The notes under the pieces were generated by a model that worked only from the letters and a program-made list of their open reading frames with translations, made no database searches and was not told the DNA's origin. From assembly GCA_900551665.1 (NCBI GenBank), contig URWW01000011.1, positions 1 to 51,461 on the forward strand: DNA of 51,461 bases, written 5' to 3'. Both the position numbers and the translations under genes were made by a program. Shown here one piece after another: positions 36,012 through 44,260 of this stretch. The stretch comes from an uncultured Collinsella sp. GTDB taxonomy: Bacteria > Actinomycetota > Coriobacteriia > Coriobacteriales > Coriobacteriaceae. Positions within the stretch are counted from its first letter, which is position 1; every line of letters starts with the position of its first letter.

Positions 36012-36476
36012 GTGGCTGATCAGAAAACGGGACGCGCATACGATGCGAAGGTGCGCCGCCAGGCAGTGAAGGTACTTTCCACGGGGGCGGGCCATCGTGC
36101 CCTTGCCTCCAAGCTCGGCATACCCGATGCCACCGCTCGTCAATGGGCGCGCTCGTACGCCGCCGGCGGCAAGGTCGCGGTGATGAATGCGGGGGCCACG
36201 CATCGCGTGTATCCGTTCGAGCTCAAGCTCTCCGCGGTCAAGGACCGTTTGGAGAACGGCATGAGCGTGCGTGAAGTGATGATCAAGCACGGGATCCCCA
36301 GCGAGTCATCGGTTAAGACCTGGTGTCGTCAGTACCGTGCCCATGGTGAGGAGGCCCTGGTCAACAAGCCGCGCGGCGTCAAGCCGCGTCATGTGCGCGA
36401 GCAGCTGGAGCGCGAGCGTGCCGAGGCGGAGCGCGCCGAGCGTGAACGGGCTCAGGGCGGTCAGGCCGAGGAGTAG
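36012..36476 (+). CDS. Orphan InsJ-like (IS3-family OrfA-type) tandem helix-turn-helix protein
   Basis: The 154-residue protein has two consecutive helix-turn-helix units: one around LASKLGIPDATARQWARSY and one around VMIKHGIPSESSVKTWCRQY, followed by GEEALVNKPRG. This two-HTH layout is that of InsJ/OrfA of IS150-like elements. The C-terminus is a charged Glu/Arg helix. No integrase (OrfB) gene or terminal inverted repeats are visible nearby, so it may be a domesticated regulator or a remnant. GTG 36012 is the likely start, with AGGTGAG a few bases upstream; GTG 36003 is an alternative. A good terminator follows. Confidence 0.75.
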   Translation: MADQKTGRAYDAKVRRQAVKVLSTGAGHRALASKLGIPDATARQWARSYAAGGKVAVMNAGATHRVYPFELKLSAVKDRLENGMSVREVMIKHGIPSESSVKTWCRQYRAHGEEALVNKPRGVKPRHVREQLERERAEAERAERERAQGGQAEE

Positions 36477-36514
36477 GTCGAGGGGCCGTAAGCGGTCCGG
36501 ATACGTCAGATTTC

Positions 36515-36549
36515 AAGGGCGGGCATCCTTTGGGGTGCTCGCCCTTTTT
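36515..36549 (+). terminator. Intrinsic terminator of the HTH gene
   Basis: AAGGGCG...GCATCC pairs with GGTGC...CGCCCTT around a short loop and is followed by TTT. It separates the convergent genes at 36476 and 36564. Confidence 0.75.
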
Positions 36550-36563
36550 CATGTGCGCCGGTT

Positions 36564-37610
36564 CTAGTACCCCAAGGGGATGCCGAGTTGGTATTGCGCC
36601 TGTTCGAGGTCGAGGACCCAGGTGCCGTCTTCAAAGGTCAGCTGGAACCCGAGGAAGGATTCGGAGTCCATCTCGGCGTTCTCGATTGCCTCGGCGAACA
36701 GCTCGCGTATGTGCGCCTGCTCGTTCTCGGCGAGGGGCCTCTTGGCCCCCGCCCCGTCAGTGTTCAGCTCGCTAACATAGCTGTAGACGCTTTGCCGCAG
36801 CGTGGCGCGCATGTCGAAGAGGTCGGGTCCCCAGGTGTAGAGGTACAGACTGGCGGTACCTTCGTTGATGTGTGCGTAGCAGGAGTCGATCTGGTAGCTG
36901 AAATTGGAGACCGACCAATCCGCGTAGGCGTTCGCGTCGATGCCAAGCTCCTCGCAGGTGTAGCCGGTGGCTTCCGTCATGCTCTGGTTAAGGCCATCGA
37001 TGACCGCAGTGCGTTCGGGGCTCTGCTCGCTGGCGATGGCCTGCAGGTAGGCCTCGCAAATCTGCACGCAGGTGCGTTCGTCGTCATCCAGGGAGTCCAT
37101 GTCGATTCCGGGGCTCGGGTCGTGACCGTCGTACGAGGGCTCTTCCGGCTCGATGAGTTCGGGGGAATCCGTCTCGGACGTCAGGTCCGAGAAGATGCCA
37201 CCTATGCCGTAGAGCAAGGCGGGCAGCAAGTTCGCTAAGACGACGAAGATGACGATCGCCCGCACGGTCTTGCCCAGCGTCGAAGGTCCCCGCTTGTCTT
37301 TGGGTGCGGCTTTGGCGGCCCGTCGCGCGGCGGTGCGCTCCGCCTGCATCTGCCGCTTTCGCTCGCGCGCTTCGGAGGGGCTGGGGGATTGCTCGCGCCG
37401 GGAGTCATCGGCGGTGTCGTCTGCGGAGGGGGCCTCGTAATCGTCGCGCGTCTTGGTGGGGCCGTCGTAGGGGCTCCCGTCAAGGGCACAGGTCTCCGGT
37501 TCGATGCCGTCGAACAGCCCGTCGAAAACGCCCGGTTCGTCCCATGGGAGGGTCGGTTCACCGGCGGTGAACGGATCGACCTGGGCGTCGTGCTCTTTGC
37601 GTCGTGCCAT
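36564..37610 (-). CDS. Single-pass membrane protein of unknown function
   Basis: The 348-residue protein has a hydrophilic, acidic N-terminal half (to about 85), then a basic Arg/Lys/Ala stretch (86-112). One membrane helix follows (about 115-135, AIVIFVVLANLLPALLYGIGG), and then an extracytoplasmic domain that starts with an Asp/Glu/Pro-rich linker. The outer domain has helices (RTCVQICEAYLQAI; ENEQAHIRELFAEAI) and ends in a strand-rich part (FQLTFEDGTWVLDLEQAQYQL). It resembles small stress or DUF4878/5105-like outer domains only in a general way, and I do not recognise it. The start at 37610 is the ATG of MARRKEHD. It is divergent from the SPFH gene across 218 nt. Confidence 0.7.
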   Translation of the reverse strand: MARRKEHDAQVDPFTAGEPTLPWDEPGVFDGLFDGIEPETCALDGSPYDGPTKTRDDYEAPSADDTADDSRREQSPSPSEARERKRQMQAERTAARRAAKAAPKDKRGPSTLGKTVRAIVIFVVLANLLPALLYGIGGIFSDLTSETDSPELIEPEEPSYDGHDPSPGIDMDSLDDDERTCVQICEAYLQAIASEQSPERTAVIDGLNQSMTEATGYTCEELGIDANAYADWSVSNFSYQIDSCYAHINEGTASLYLYTWGPDLFDMRATLRQSVYSYVSELNTDGAGAKRPLAENEQAHIRELFAEAIENAEMDSESFLGFQLTFEDGTWVLDLEQAQYQLGIPLGY

Positions 37611-37828
37611 GGGTGCCTCCCATATTCTTCACGGTGCCGGGGCTTCGCGCGTCTCGGGCGATGGAGTTCGCGGGTGCCGTACGCGCGGGTGTATCGGCAC
37701 AGTATATCTTGCGTTCTCGCCGCTTCGCGGCCACCGACCGTTTGCGGGAAACAGGCGGTATCTCGCGGCGGGTTGAACGGCAAGTGGGTATGATGCATCC
37801 AACGAAAACCACGTTCTAAGGACCGAAC

Positions 37829-38809
37829 ATGTTCTTCCTCTTCGATCTTGTGGGCGGCCTCTTTGGCTTGGCGATTATCTTCGTAATTGTTGGCCTGGTC
37901 ACGGGCAACCTGTTCTTCGTGGTCAAGCAGCAGCATGCGGTGATCATCGAACGTCTGGGAAAGTTCCATCGCATCGTGGGCGCCGGCTTTCACGTCAAGA
38001 TCCCCTTCATCGACCGCAAGGCCGCAACGGTGAGCTTGCGCACCATGAAGAACGGCTTCGATATCGACGTGAAGACGCAGGACAACGTGACCATCGGCTT
38101 GGAGGTCTCCGCTCAGTATCACGTGAGCTATGAGATGGGCACCGGCCCTGCCGAGTCCGGCGTGTACAAGAGCTACTACATGCTCCAGCAGCCCGTGGCG
38201 CAGATGCGCGACTTCATCACCGACGCCCTGCGCTCTTCGATTCCCGTCTACACCCTCGACGAGGTCTTTGCCAAGAAAGACGACATCGCCAAGGACGTGA
38301 ACGCAACCGTGTCCGAGCAGATGGACGCCTACGGGTTCACCTTGGTGAGCACGTTGATCACCAAGATCGCACTGCCCGCTGAGGTCGAGGACTCCATGAA
38401 CCAGATCAACGCCGCGCAGCGCACCAAGGCTGCCGCGCAGGACCTCGCCGAGGCCGATCGCATCCGCCGCGTCACCGAGGCGCGCGCTGAGGCCGAGGCC
38501 ATGGAGAAGGCCGGCGAGGGCATTGCCAACCAGCGCAAGGCCATCGCCATCGGTATCAAGGATTCGCTCGAGACCATCCAGGAGACGGGCGTGGGCAATG
38601 CCGAGGCCAACCAGTTGTTCATGTTCACCCAGTGGACCGAGATGATGAACGAGTTCGCCAAGAGCGGCCGTGCGAGCACCGTGGTGCTGCCCACCGACTT
38701 TACGCAGAGCGCGGGCATGTTCGAGCAGATGCTCGCCGCGAGCCAGGCCTCCGACGCCGCGCCCGTGCCCCAGGCGCCCCCGGTTCCGCCGGTGGGCCCG
38801 CGCGATTAG
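37829..38809 (+). CDS. SPFH/stomatin (band 7) membrane protein
   Basis: The 326-residue protein has an N-terminal membrane hairpin or helix (residues 5-32), then the SPFH domain starting at VVKQQHAVIIERLGKFHR and running to about 190. A coiled-coil helix rich in Ala/Glu (AAQDLAEADRIRRVTEARAEAEAMEKAGEG) follows and is written here in two parts only as a landmark. The Pro-rich tail ends VPPVGPRD. Family members form large membrane rings and organise lipid domains or scaffold proteases such as FtsH. It lacks the NfeD partner gene usually seen beside slipin-type members, and it looks closer to plant HIR-like SPFH proteins. ATG 37829 follows AAGGACC. Confidence 0.88.
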   Translation: MFFLFDLVGGLFGLAIIFVIVGLVTGNLFFVVKQQHAVIIERLGKFHRIVGAGFHVKIPFIDRKAATVSLRTMKNGFDIDVKTQDNVTIGLEVSAQYHVSYEMGTGPAESGVYKSYYMLQQPVAQMRDFITDALRSSIPVYTLDEVFAKKDDIAKDVNATVSEQMDAYGFTLVSTLITKIALPAEVEDSMNQINAAQRTKAAAQDLAEADRIRRVTEARAEAEAMEKAGEGIANQRKAIAIGIKDSLETIQETGVGNAEANQLFMFTQWTEMMNEFAKSGRASTVVLPTDFTQSAGMFEQMLAASQASDAAPVPQAPPVPPVGPRD

Positions 38810-38876
38810 GCTCGAGTCGAGTCACCGAGCCTGTTCGGCGACGTGTAAACTGGGTATATAGCAACCGGAATGCAAC

Positions 38877-38915
38877 GAGGGGGCCGCGGGAAACGGCCCC
38901 CTCTCCTGAGGAGAG
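38877..38915 (+). promoter_or_regulatory. Two overlapping hairpins in the leader of the small membrane protein gene
   Basis: A 10-bp stem (38877-38886 with 38894-38903) overlaps a second stem CTCTCC/GGAGAG (38901-38915). The 3' arm of the second covers the start of the GGAGAGGGGAAG ribosome site, so the two folds are mutually exclusive and could modulate translation. Confidence 0.4.
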
Positions 38916-38923
38916 GGGAAGCG

Positions 38924-39343
38924 ATGAGCAGCTCGAGAAAGATGTTGAAGATTATCGCCATGGTGTCCGCCATCACGGGTCTGGCCATGCTCACGTTTGG
39001 CCTGGCGGTCGCCGGCGCCGGCCTGTTCGGCGGCACCGCGATTTCGGGTACGGACGCGGCGCCCCTGTACATGGGCGTTTCCGGTGTGTCGGGCCTGTGC
39101 TTTGTGGTGATGGGCCTCATGGGCATGCGCGCCTCGAACGTGCCGTCGCGCAGCGGCACCGCGGTCGCGACCTCGCTCGGTTGCCTTGCAGTCACTGCCG
39201 TGGCGGTGCTGTTCTGGTCGTGGCAGGGCTTTGTGAAGATCGACGTGCCGAACGCGATCCTGCTGGTCGTGGGCGCGGTCGAGGCGCTCGCCGTCCTGTT
39301 GCTCGCCCGCAAGGTCAAGAAGGAGCACGCCACCTGGCATTAA
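38924..39343 (+). CDS. Small four-helix membrane protein
   Basis: The 139-residue protein consists of four hydrophobic segments (about 9-38, 48-65, 78-95 and 108-130) with short loops and a basic tail (ARKVKKEHATWH). I do not recognise a family. ATG 38924 has GAGAGGGGAAG just upstream; translation from further upstream would include the leader hairpins and is unlikely. It lies 114 nt after the SPFH gene in the same direction, with its own -10-like TATATA near 38855, so it may be expressed separately. Confidence 0.7.
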   Translation: MSSSRKMLKIIAMVSAITGLAMLTFGLAVAGAGLFGGTAISGTDAAPLYMGVSGVSGLCFVVMGLMGMRASNVPSRSGTAVATSLGCLAVTAVAVLFWSWQGFVKIDVPNAILLVVGAVEALAVLLLARKVKKEHATWH

Positions 39344-39392
39344 TGCCGCCCGCCCATGCGCCTCTCGTCGCTGGTTTCGGCAATGTGCGCTT

Positions 39393-39486
39393 GAGGTTAT
39401 GAACGATTTTTATGGCAAAAACTGGAGCTTATGAACGGTCCGTTCATAAGCTCTTTTTTCGTGCGCCCATCTACCTGCGGAAATAA
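39393..39486. repeat. Palindromic repeat element, copy 2
   Basis: It aligns with 30095-30187 over about 93 bp with one or two gaps: GAGG[CT]T[AG]TG[AC]ACGATTT, the long palindrome and CTACCTGCGGAAAT are shared. It lies between two convergent genes. Confidence 0.75.
39421..39459. terminator. Bidirectional terminator formed by repeat copy 2
   Basis: A perfect 13-bp stem (39425-39437 with 39441-39453) has a 3-nt loop and six T on its 3' side; on the other strand an A-run gives five T. It serves the convergent genes ending at 39343 and 39511. Confidence 0.85.
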
Positions 39487-39510
39487 TTTGCCCCAAAGAG
39501 GTGAAGGGGG

Positions 39511-40527
39511 TCAATCGTTCACGGCTTGCGCGCGCGGCCCCGTCCAGCGGATCTTGAGCAGCCGAGCGAACGGGCGCTCGAAGACGGGTGCAGCGCATGC
39601 GAGGACGATGATGGCGGTGAGTGCGACGACGGCGAGCGCCCCGGGCACCGCCTCGATCATCCAAGGGGTGTCGTAGAAGGACGTGTGGAAGGTGAGCCAT
39701 GCGCGGATTAGGCGATGCAGCACGTAGACTTGAAGCGTGCGGCGACCGAGGGTGGTGAGTGCGCTTCGATGCTCGGGCGCTAGGCGGATCAGGGCGACGG
39801 AGAACAGCGCGCCTACTCCGAGCGCGGTGAGCTTTTGCAGCGCTCCCATAAGAAGGCCATGCTCATAGGGGTTGTCGCCATAGACCATGGGGAAGAACCA
39901 CTCGTGCGCATCGGGGTCGATCACGCGTATGACGGCAATCGCGAGAGCGATCGCAACTGCGTACGATGCCCCTCGCCAGCTGCGAATGCGCAGGATGTTC
40001 TGCGGTTCCAGGTAATACCCGAGCGCGAAGCACGGCAAAAACGCGATGGTTCGACTGATGGCGAGCAGTCCGCTCGAGAGGTCGACCATGCCCCACAGCA
40101 GCGAAGCGGTGAGTGCGAGCGCCAGGCCTCGTCGAGGACCCAGATGTGACAGCGCGGGGGTCAGTGCATGCCAGCACGCCATGGAGACCAGGTACCACGG
40201 TGCTGATGTGAACGCGAGGATGCGCGCGGGCGTGAGGGCGGCTCCGTTGACGAGCGCGAGCGCCAGTTGGAAGCCGAAGCCGAGGGCGAGGAAGCTCAGG
40301 ATGCGGTCGACGTTGAGCTTGCCTTCACGGTACGCGCCTTTGGCGAACAGGCCGGACATGAACACGAAAAGCGGCATGTGGAATAGGTAGATGATGTCGA
40401 AAATTGCGCTGAGGACGGGGTTCTCGTTGTGTATGGGGTGCGCCACGTGGCCGAGGACCACCAGGATGATGAGGATACCCTTGATGTTGTCGAACAGGGC
40501 GATTCTCTCACCCCCGCGTTTTTCCAC
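39511..40527 (-). CDS. Acyltransferase family 3-like membrane protein
   Basis: The 338-residue multi-pass protein begins with the family signature RIALFDNIKGILIILVVLGH (residues 8-27), the motif carrying the His of acyltransferase-3 enzymes. FHMPLFVFMSGLFAK follows, and then about nine further hydrophobic segments. Such proteins O-acetylate or otherwise acylate cell-surface sugars from the membrane, and this one fits the fucose-4-O-acetylase-like branch. GTG at 40527 is chosen because AAGGGGG lies 6 nt upstream; a GTG at 40551 is in frame without such a site. The acyl acceptor is unknown and no glycan gene is adjacent. Confidence 0.82.
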   Translation of the reverse strand: MEKRGGERIALFDNIKGILIILVVLGHVAHPIHNENPVLSAIFDIIYLFHMPLFVFMSGLFAKGAYREGKLNVDRILSFLALGFGFQLALALVNGAALTPARILAFTSAPWYLVSMACWHALTPALSHLGPRRGLALALTASLLWGMVDLSSGLLAISRTIAFLPCFALGYYLEPQNILRIRSWRGASYAVAIALAIAVIRVIDPDAHEWFFPMVYGDNPYEHGLLMGALQKLTALGVGALFSVALIRLAPEHRSALTTLGRRTLQVYVLHRLIRAWLTFHTSFYDTPWMIEAVPGALAVVALTAIIVLACAAPVFERPFARLLKIRWTGPRAQAVND

Positions 40528-40667
40528 GCCCGGCCCCCTTTCGTTGCGCACGGAGCTCCCATGCTAACAAGACCGAGGCGGTCGCGTCGTTGCCGTAAGA
40601 TATCTGCATATATGACGTAAACGGGCGGCCTGTCGAATGCGGCCCGCCCTTGGCGAGAGGGGCTTTC

Positions 40668-41456
40668 GTGAATCTGGAAGAGACCAAGATCGGCTTTATA
40701 GGATTCGGCAACATGGCGAGCGCAATGGCGGACGGATGGATTGCCAGTGGCGCGGTTCCGGCTGGAAACATGTGCGCCTGCGCCGGTCGCTACGAGGCGC
40801 TCGTGTCCCGCTGCGAGGTGCGCGGCATGCGCGCATTCGAGGATGCGGCGGATGTGGTGCGCGTCTCCGACGTGGTGGTCGTCGCCGTGAAGCCCTACAT
40901 GATCGAGGGGGTCTTGGCGCCGCTCGCTGAGGGCCTGGCCGGAAAGGCGGTGCTCTCCGTCGCCGCCGGTTGGGACTGCGAGGCATATGAGCGCGTCATC
41001 CCGGGGACGCGCCACCTCTCGACGGTGCCCAACACCCCGGTCGCCATCAACGAGGGCGTGATCGCCTGCGAGAAGGCCTCCACGCTCACCGACGCCGGCC
41101 ATGAGCTCGTCTTCGCTCTGCTCGATCTGCTCGGTACACCGGTCGAGGTCGAGACACGCTTGCTTTCCGTGGCGGGCACGGTGGGCGGTTGCTCCCCGGC
41201 GTTCATAGCCATGGTCATCGAGGCCCTGGCGGATGCGGCGGTGAAGCACGGGATCCCGCGTGCGACGGCGTACCCCATGGTGAGTCAGATGATGGTGGGA
41301 ACCGCGAAGCTGCAGCTCTCGACGGGCATGCACCCCGGCGCGATGAAGGACGCCGTGTGCTCTCCCGGTGGAACCACGATTCGCGGCGTCGCCGAGCTCG
41401 AGGCCGCCGGCATGCGATCGGCGTTCATCCGCGCCATCGACGCGATCGAGGGTTAG
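40668..41456 (+). CDS. proC: Pyrroline-5-carboxylate reductase
   Basis: The 262-residue enzyme makes L-proline from pyrroline-5-carboxylate with NAD(P)H. The Rossmann motif is GFIGFGNMASAM at the N-terminus. VVAVKPYMIE and the MPNTP-like VPNTPVAINEG follow, and the C-terminal dimer and substrate region holds AGTVGGCSPAF and the ProC signature PGAMKDAVCSPGGTTIRG. The start is GTG 40668 with GAGAGGGG 7 nt upstream. It is divergent from the acyltransferase gene across 140 nt and has its own transcription unit. Confidence 0.95.
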   Translation: MNLEETKIGFIGFGNMASAMADGWIASGAVPAGNMCACAGRYEALVSRCEVRGMRAFEDAADVVRVSDVVVVAVKPYMIEGVLAPLAEGLAGKAVLSVAAGWDCEAYERVIPGTRHLSTVPNTPVAINEGVIACEKASTLTDAGHELVFALLDLLGTPVEVETRLLSVAGTVGGCSPAFIAMVIEALADAAVKHGIPRATAYPMVSQMMVGTAKLQLSTGMHPGAMKDAVCSPGGTTIRGVAELEAAGMRSAFIRAIDAIEG

Positions 41457-41539
41457 CGTGGCCCGCCTGTAGGGCATTCGCCCGCCTCCCGCCTCCTCAG
41501 GGCTGGGTTTTCTCAAGATGAAACACGGGCGAAATAATG

Positions 41540-41591
41540 TTGACTCCAGTTTGCTAAAGCGCAATACTGCAGTCGTTCACTTTAGTTGACG
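41540..41591 (+). promoter_or_regulatory. cstA promoter with CTTTAG motifs
   Basis: TTGACT (41540-41545) and AATACT (41563-41568) are separated by exactly 17 nt. The spacer contains GCTAAAG, and CACTTTAGTTGAC follows at 41579-41591, about +4 to +16. The layout repeats that of the amino-acid ABC operon promoter at 7293-7359. Confidence 0.7.
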
Positions 41592-41636
41592 AGAGCGTGT
41601 CCGCGCGAACGTCGCGATCAAAAGGGTTTTGAAGTC

Positions 41637-41678
41637 ATGCGTCATCTCTGCCTAAACATTCTCAGCATTATTAGCTAG
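41637..41678 (+). CDS. Putative 13-residue leader peptide of cstA
   Basis: ATG to TAG reads MRHLCLNILSIIS, with three Leu, three Ile and two Ser. AAAGGG lies 10 nt upstream of the ATG. It is placed after the promoter and directly before a series of competing hairpins that end in a terminator, the arrangement of an amino-acid attenuator. That it is translated is an inference. Confidence 0.5.
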   Translation: MRHLCLNILSIIS

Positions 41679-41768
41679 CACGGGTTGGCAAGATGTGCCG
41701 CCCGTGCGTTCACGGGCGGCTGATAGCTGATGGGGGCCGTCGTATTGTATCGACGGCCCCCATTTTTT
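41678..41768 (+). terminator. Attenuator/terminator in the cstA leader
   Basis: Three stems can form. Stem one is GCACGGG (41678-41684) with CCCGTGC (41701-41707). Stem two is 41697-41706 with 41711-41720, sharing the CCCGTG strand with stem one. The terminator is 41732-41742 with 41751-41761, followed by six T. It lies 33 nt before the cstA start, so it can stop transcription before cstA. Confidence 0.75.
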
Positions 41769-41800
41769 CTGGCTTTGACACTCAAGAGGGGGAGGAAATC

Positions 41801-43642
41801 ATGAACGGAGTCGTATTGATGGTGGTGGCGGCAGCGGTTTTGGCCGCGGGCTACCTGGGCTACGGGAGGTGGCTCGCAGGCAAGTGGGGCGTCGACCGCG
41901 AGGCCCTCACGCCGGCGTGCCGCATGGAGGACGGCAAGAACTTCTCGCCGGCGTCCGCCTTCACCGTCTTCTCGCACCAGTTCAGCTCGATCTGCGGTGC
42001 GGGTCCCGTTACGGGCACCATCGTTGCCATGGCGTTCGGTTGGCTTCCGGTCGTGTTGTGGGTGCTCGTGGGCGGCATCTTCTTCGGCGCGGTGCACGAT
42101 TTCGGCGCGCTGTACGCCTCGATGAAGAATAACGGCAAATCGCTCGCGCAGCTCATCGAGAAGTACATCGGCCGCACGGGGCGTCGCCTGTTCCTGCTGT
42201 TCTGCTGGTTGTTCTGCCTGATCGTGATCGCCGCGTTCACCTCCATGGTCGCCGGCACCTTCAAGTTCACGCCCGACGCTGCCGGCGCGGTCGATTTTGC
42301 CAAGTCCTATGCCGCCGGTTGCGCGGGCACGATCTCGATCCTGTTCACCTTCGTCGCCATGGCCTTCGGTTGGGCTTGTCGCAAGTTCAACCTCACGGGC
42401 GCCAAGCAGTTCGCCACGGGTGTCGTCCTCATGGTCGCCATGTTCGCGGTTGGCATGCAGTTCCCCGTCTACCTCGATCTTAATGGTTGGATCGCCGTCG
42501 TCATGGTGTACCTGGTGTTCGCCGGTGCCATGCCCATCCAGACTCTCAAGCAGCCGCGCGACTACCTGACTTCCATCATGATGATCGTCATGATCGTGTG
42601 CGCCGTCCTCGGCATCGTGGTGCTCGGCGCCAAGGGCCAGGCTACCATCACCGCCCCGGTGTTCACGGGCTTTACCTCCGCCTCCGGCATGATGTTCCCG
42701 GTCCTGTTCGTCTCCGTCGCGTGCGGCGCGCTCTCCGGTTTCCATAGCCTGGTGTCCTCGGGTACGTCCTCAAAGATGGTCGAGAACGAGGCCGATGCGG
42801 TGAAGGTCGGTTACGGCGCCATGGTCGTGGAGTCCTTCGTGGGCATCCTCGCCATCATCGTCGCCGGCATCATGTTCTCCGATATGAACACTGCTGGCAC
42901 GGGTGCCCTTAACGGCGGTGTCGCCTCCACCCCGTTCGCGATCTTTGCCACCGGCATCGCCCGCGGTATGCAGGCGTTCGGTATCGACGGCACCGTGGCC
43001 ACTGTGTTCATGACCATGAACGTCTCCGCCCTCGCCCTGACCTCCCTCGACGCGGTCGCCCGCATCGGCCGCACGTCTTTCTCCGAGTTCTTCGCCGCGA
43101 GCAATGACGCTCTGGCCGTTGAGAGCGAGAAGACCGGTGCCATGAGGGTGCTCGGCAACCCCTGGTTCGCCACCGTGGTGACCCTGCTGCCCGGTCTGGC
43201 CCTCACCTTTGGCGGCTACCTCAACATCTGGCCGCTCTTCGGCGCCTCCAACCAGCTGCTCGGCGGCATGACCATGATCACCTTGGCCGTGTTCTGCAAG
43301 TGCACCGGTCGCCGTGGCCTGATGCTCTACGTGCCCGTGGCGTTCCTGCTCGTGTGCACCTTCACCTCGCTCGCCATGAGCATCGCCGGCTGCGTGACGG
43401 CACTGCAGACGGGCGGGATGGCCGTCATGGCCACCTCTGGCCTGCAGCTCGTGTTCGCCGTGCTCCTGGTTGCGCTCGGCCTGATCGTCACCGGCAACTG
43501 CCTGAAGGAGCTGCGCGGCAAGGAGTTCGGCTCCATGCCCGACGAGGAACCCGAGTGGTCCGAGATGGGCGCGCGCGACTACCGCGCCGGTAAGTTCTCG
43601 GGTAGGGGAGAGGTCCCCGAGGGCGTGGCAGTGGAAGCGTGA
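41801..43642 (+). CDS. cstA: Carbon starvation protein CstA family transporter
   Basis: The 613-residue inner-membrane protein has about 16 hydrophobic segments. It carries the CstA landmarks ASAFTVFSHQFSSICGAGPVTGTIVAMAFGW, here given in two pieces only as ASAFTVFSHQFSSICGAGP and VTGTIVAMAFGW. VHDFGALYASMKNNGKS and FSHQFSSI-like and SGFHSLVSSGTSSKM segments are also present. CstA/BtsT proteins import pyruvate or small peptides under nutrient limitation. ATG 41801 has GGGGGAGG upstream. The gene is monocistronic, with a leader attenuator and a promoter resembling that of the amino-acid ABC operon, which fits a role in nutrient scavenging. Confidence 0.92.
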   Translation: MNGVVLMVVAAAVLAAGYLGYGRWLAGKWGVDREALTPACRMEDGKNFSPASAFTVFSHQFSSICGAGPVTGTIVAMAFGWLPVVLWVLVGGIFFGAVHDFGALYASMKNNGKSLAQLIEKYIGRTGRRLFLLFCWLFCLIVIAAFTSMVAGTFKFTPDAAGAVDFAKSYAAGCAGTISILFTFVAMAFGWACRKFNLTGAKQFATGVVLMVAMFAVGMQFPVYLDLNGWIAVVMVYLVFAGAMPIQTLKQPRDYLTSIMMIVMIVCAVLGIVVLGAKGQATITAPVFTGFTSASGMMFPVLFVSVACGALSGFHSLVSSGTSSKMVENEADAVKVGYGAMVVESFVGILAIIVAGIMFSDMNTAGTGALNGGVASTPFAIFATGIARGMQAFGIDGTVATVFMTMNVSALALTSLDAVARIGRTSFSEFFAASNDALAVESEKTGAMRVLGNPWFATVVTLLPGLALTFGGYLNIWPLFGASNQLLGGMTMITLAVFCKCTGRRGLMLYVPVAFLLVCTFTSLAMSIAGCVTALQTGGMAVMATSGLQLVFAVLLVALGLIVTGNCLKELRGKEFGSMPDEEPEWSEMGARDYRAGKFSGRGEVPEGVAVEA

Positions 43643-43799
43643 CGGGGTCCGGGCCGTTCGGCCCGTGAATCGCGATCCCCCCAAAAAAACCGACGGGCCG
43701 GTCGCCGAGGGGCGTCCGGCTCGTTTCGCCTCGCGAGCCGGCGCGTAACCGGGGTGTGGAGGCGGGGAGCTCGGCGATACGCTCTTCGCATGCACTGGG

Positions 43800-43805
43800 T
43801 ATAAT
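43800..43805 (+). promoter_or_regulatory. -10 box of the ytxH-like operon
   Basis: A consensus TATAAT lies 53 nt before the start codon; no clear -35 is seen. The preceding spacer from 43643 holds GC-rich hairpins such as GGGCCGTTCGGCCC, possibly the end of the cstA transcript. Confidence 0.45.
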
Positions 43806-43858
43806 GGTTCAACATCAAATGACCCGACATGGACCGATCGTCCTGTAAAGGAGTAATC

Positions 43859-44239
43859 ATGGGCAAGGGTATGAGTTTTGTCGCAGGCGCCGCCCTGGGT
43901 GCCGCCGCCGGTGTCGTCCTGGGCGTCCTGTACGCGCCCCGCTCCGGCTCCGAGACCCGCGCCATGGCCGCCGATATGGCCAACGACGCGTGGGATTCCG
44001 CTCGCGATATGTATGAGCAGGGCGTCGACCAGGCCCGTTCCGCCATGGGCGATTTCGGCCCCACCGTGGACGCCGCGACCGACGAGCTCCGCGCCAAGGT
44101 CGACCTCGCCCGCGAGCGCATGGACCAGCTGCGCGAGCAGCTCAACGTCGCGGTCTCCAACGGCACCGTGACGCCCGCCGCCGACGTGGTGGTGGAGACG
44201 GTCGCCCCCGAGGCCCCGCTCGACCCCGTCCAGGCGTAG
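43859..44239 (+). CDS. YtxH domain-containing protein
   Basis: The 126-residue protein has an N-terminal glycine/alanine-rich membrane segment (MSFVAGAALGAAAGVVLGVLYAPRSG, landmark parts GAALGAAAGVVLGVLYAPRSG without the start), the hallmark of YtxH proteins. An amphipathic helix with Asp/Glu/Arg heptads (AKVDLARERMDQLREQLN) and an acidic Pro/Val tail follow. YtxH proteins are envelope-stress-associated and of unclear function. ATG 43859 has AAAGGAG 7 nt upstream. It heads a probable three-gene envelope operon: the PRC-barrel gene starts 22 nt downstream. Confidence 0.85.
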   Translation: MGKGMSFVAGAALGAAAGVVLGVLYAPRSGSETRAMAADMANDAWDSARDMYEQGVDQARSAMGDFGPTVDAATDELRAKVDLARERMDQLREQLNVAVSNGTVTPAADVVVETVAPEAPLDPVQA

Positions 44240-44260
44240 AGCGCCTCGCCGTCATCTCGC

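Noticed and set aside
36003..36476. A complete IS150-like insertion sequence
   Set aside because: Only the OrfA-like HTH part exists; no OrfB, no terminal inverted repeats and no target duplication are visible.
41637..41768. T-box riboswitch before cstA
   Set aside because: I see no AGGGTGGNACCGCG-type antiterminator bulge or specifier stem I; a short leader peptide with competing hairpins fits better.
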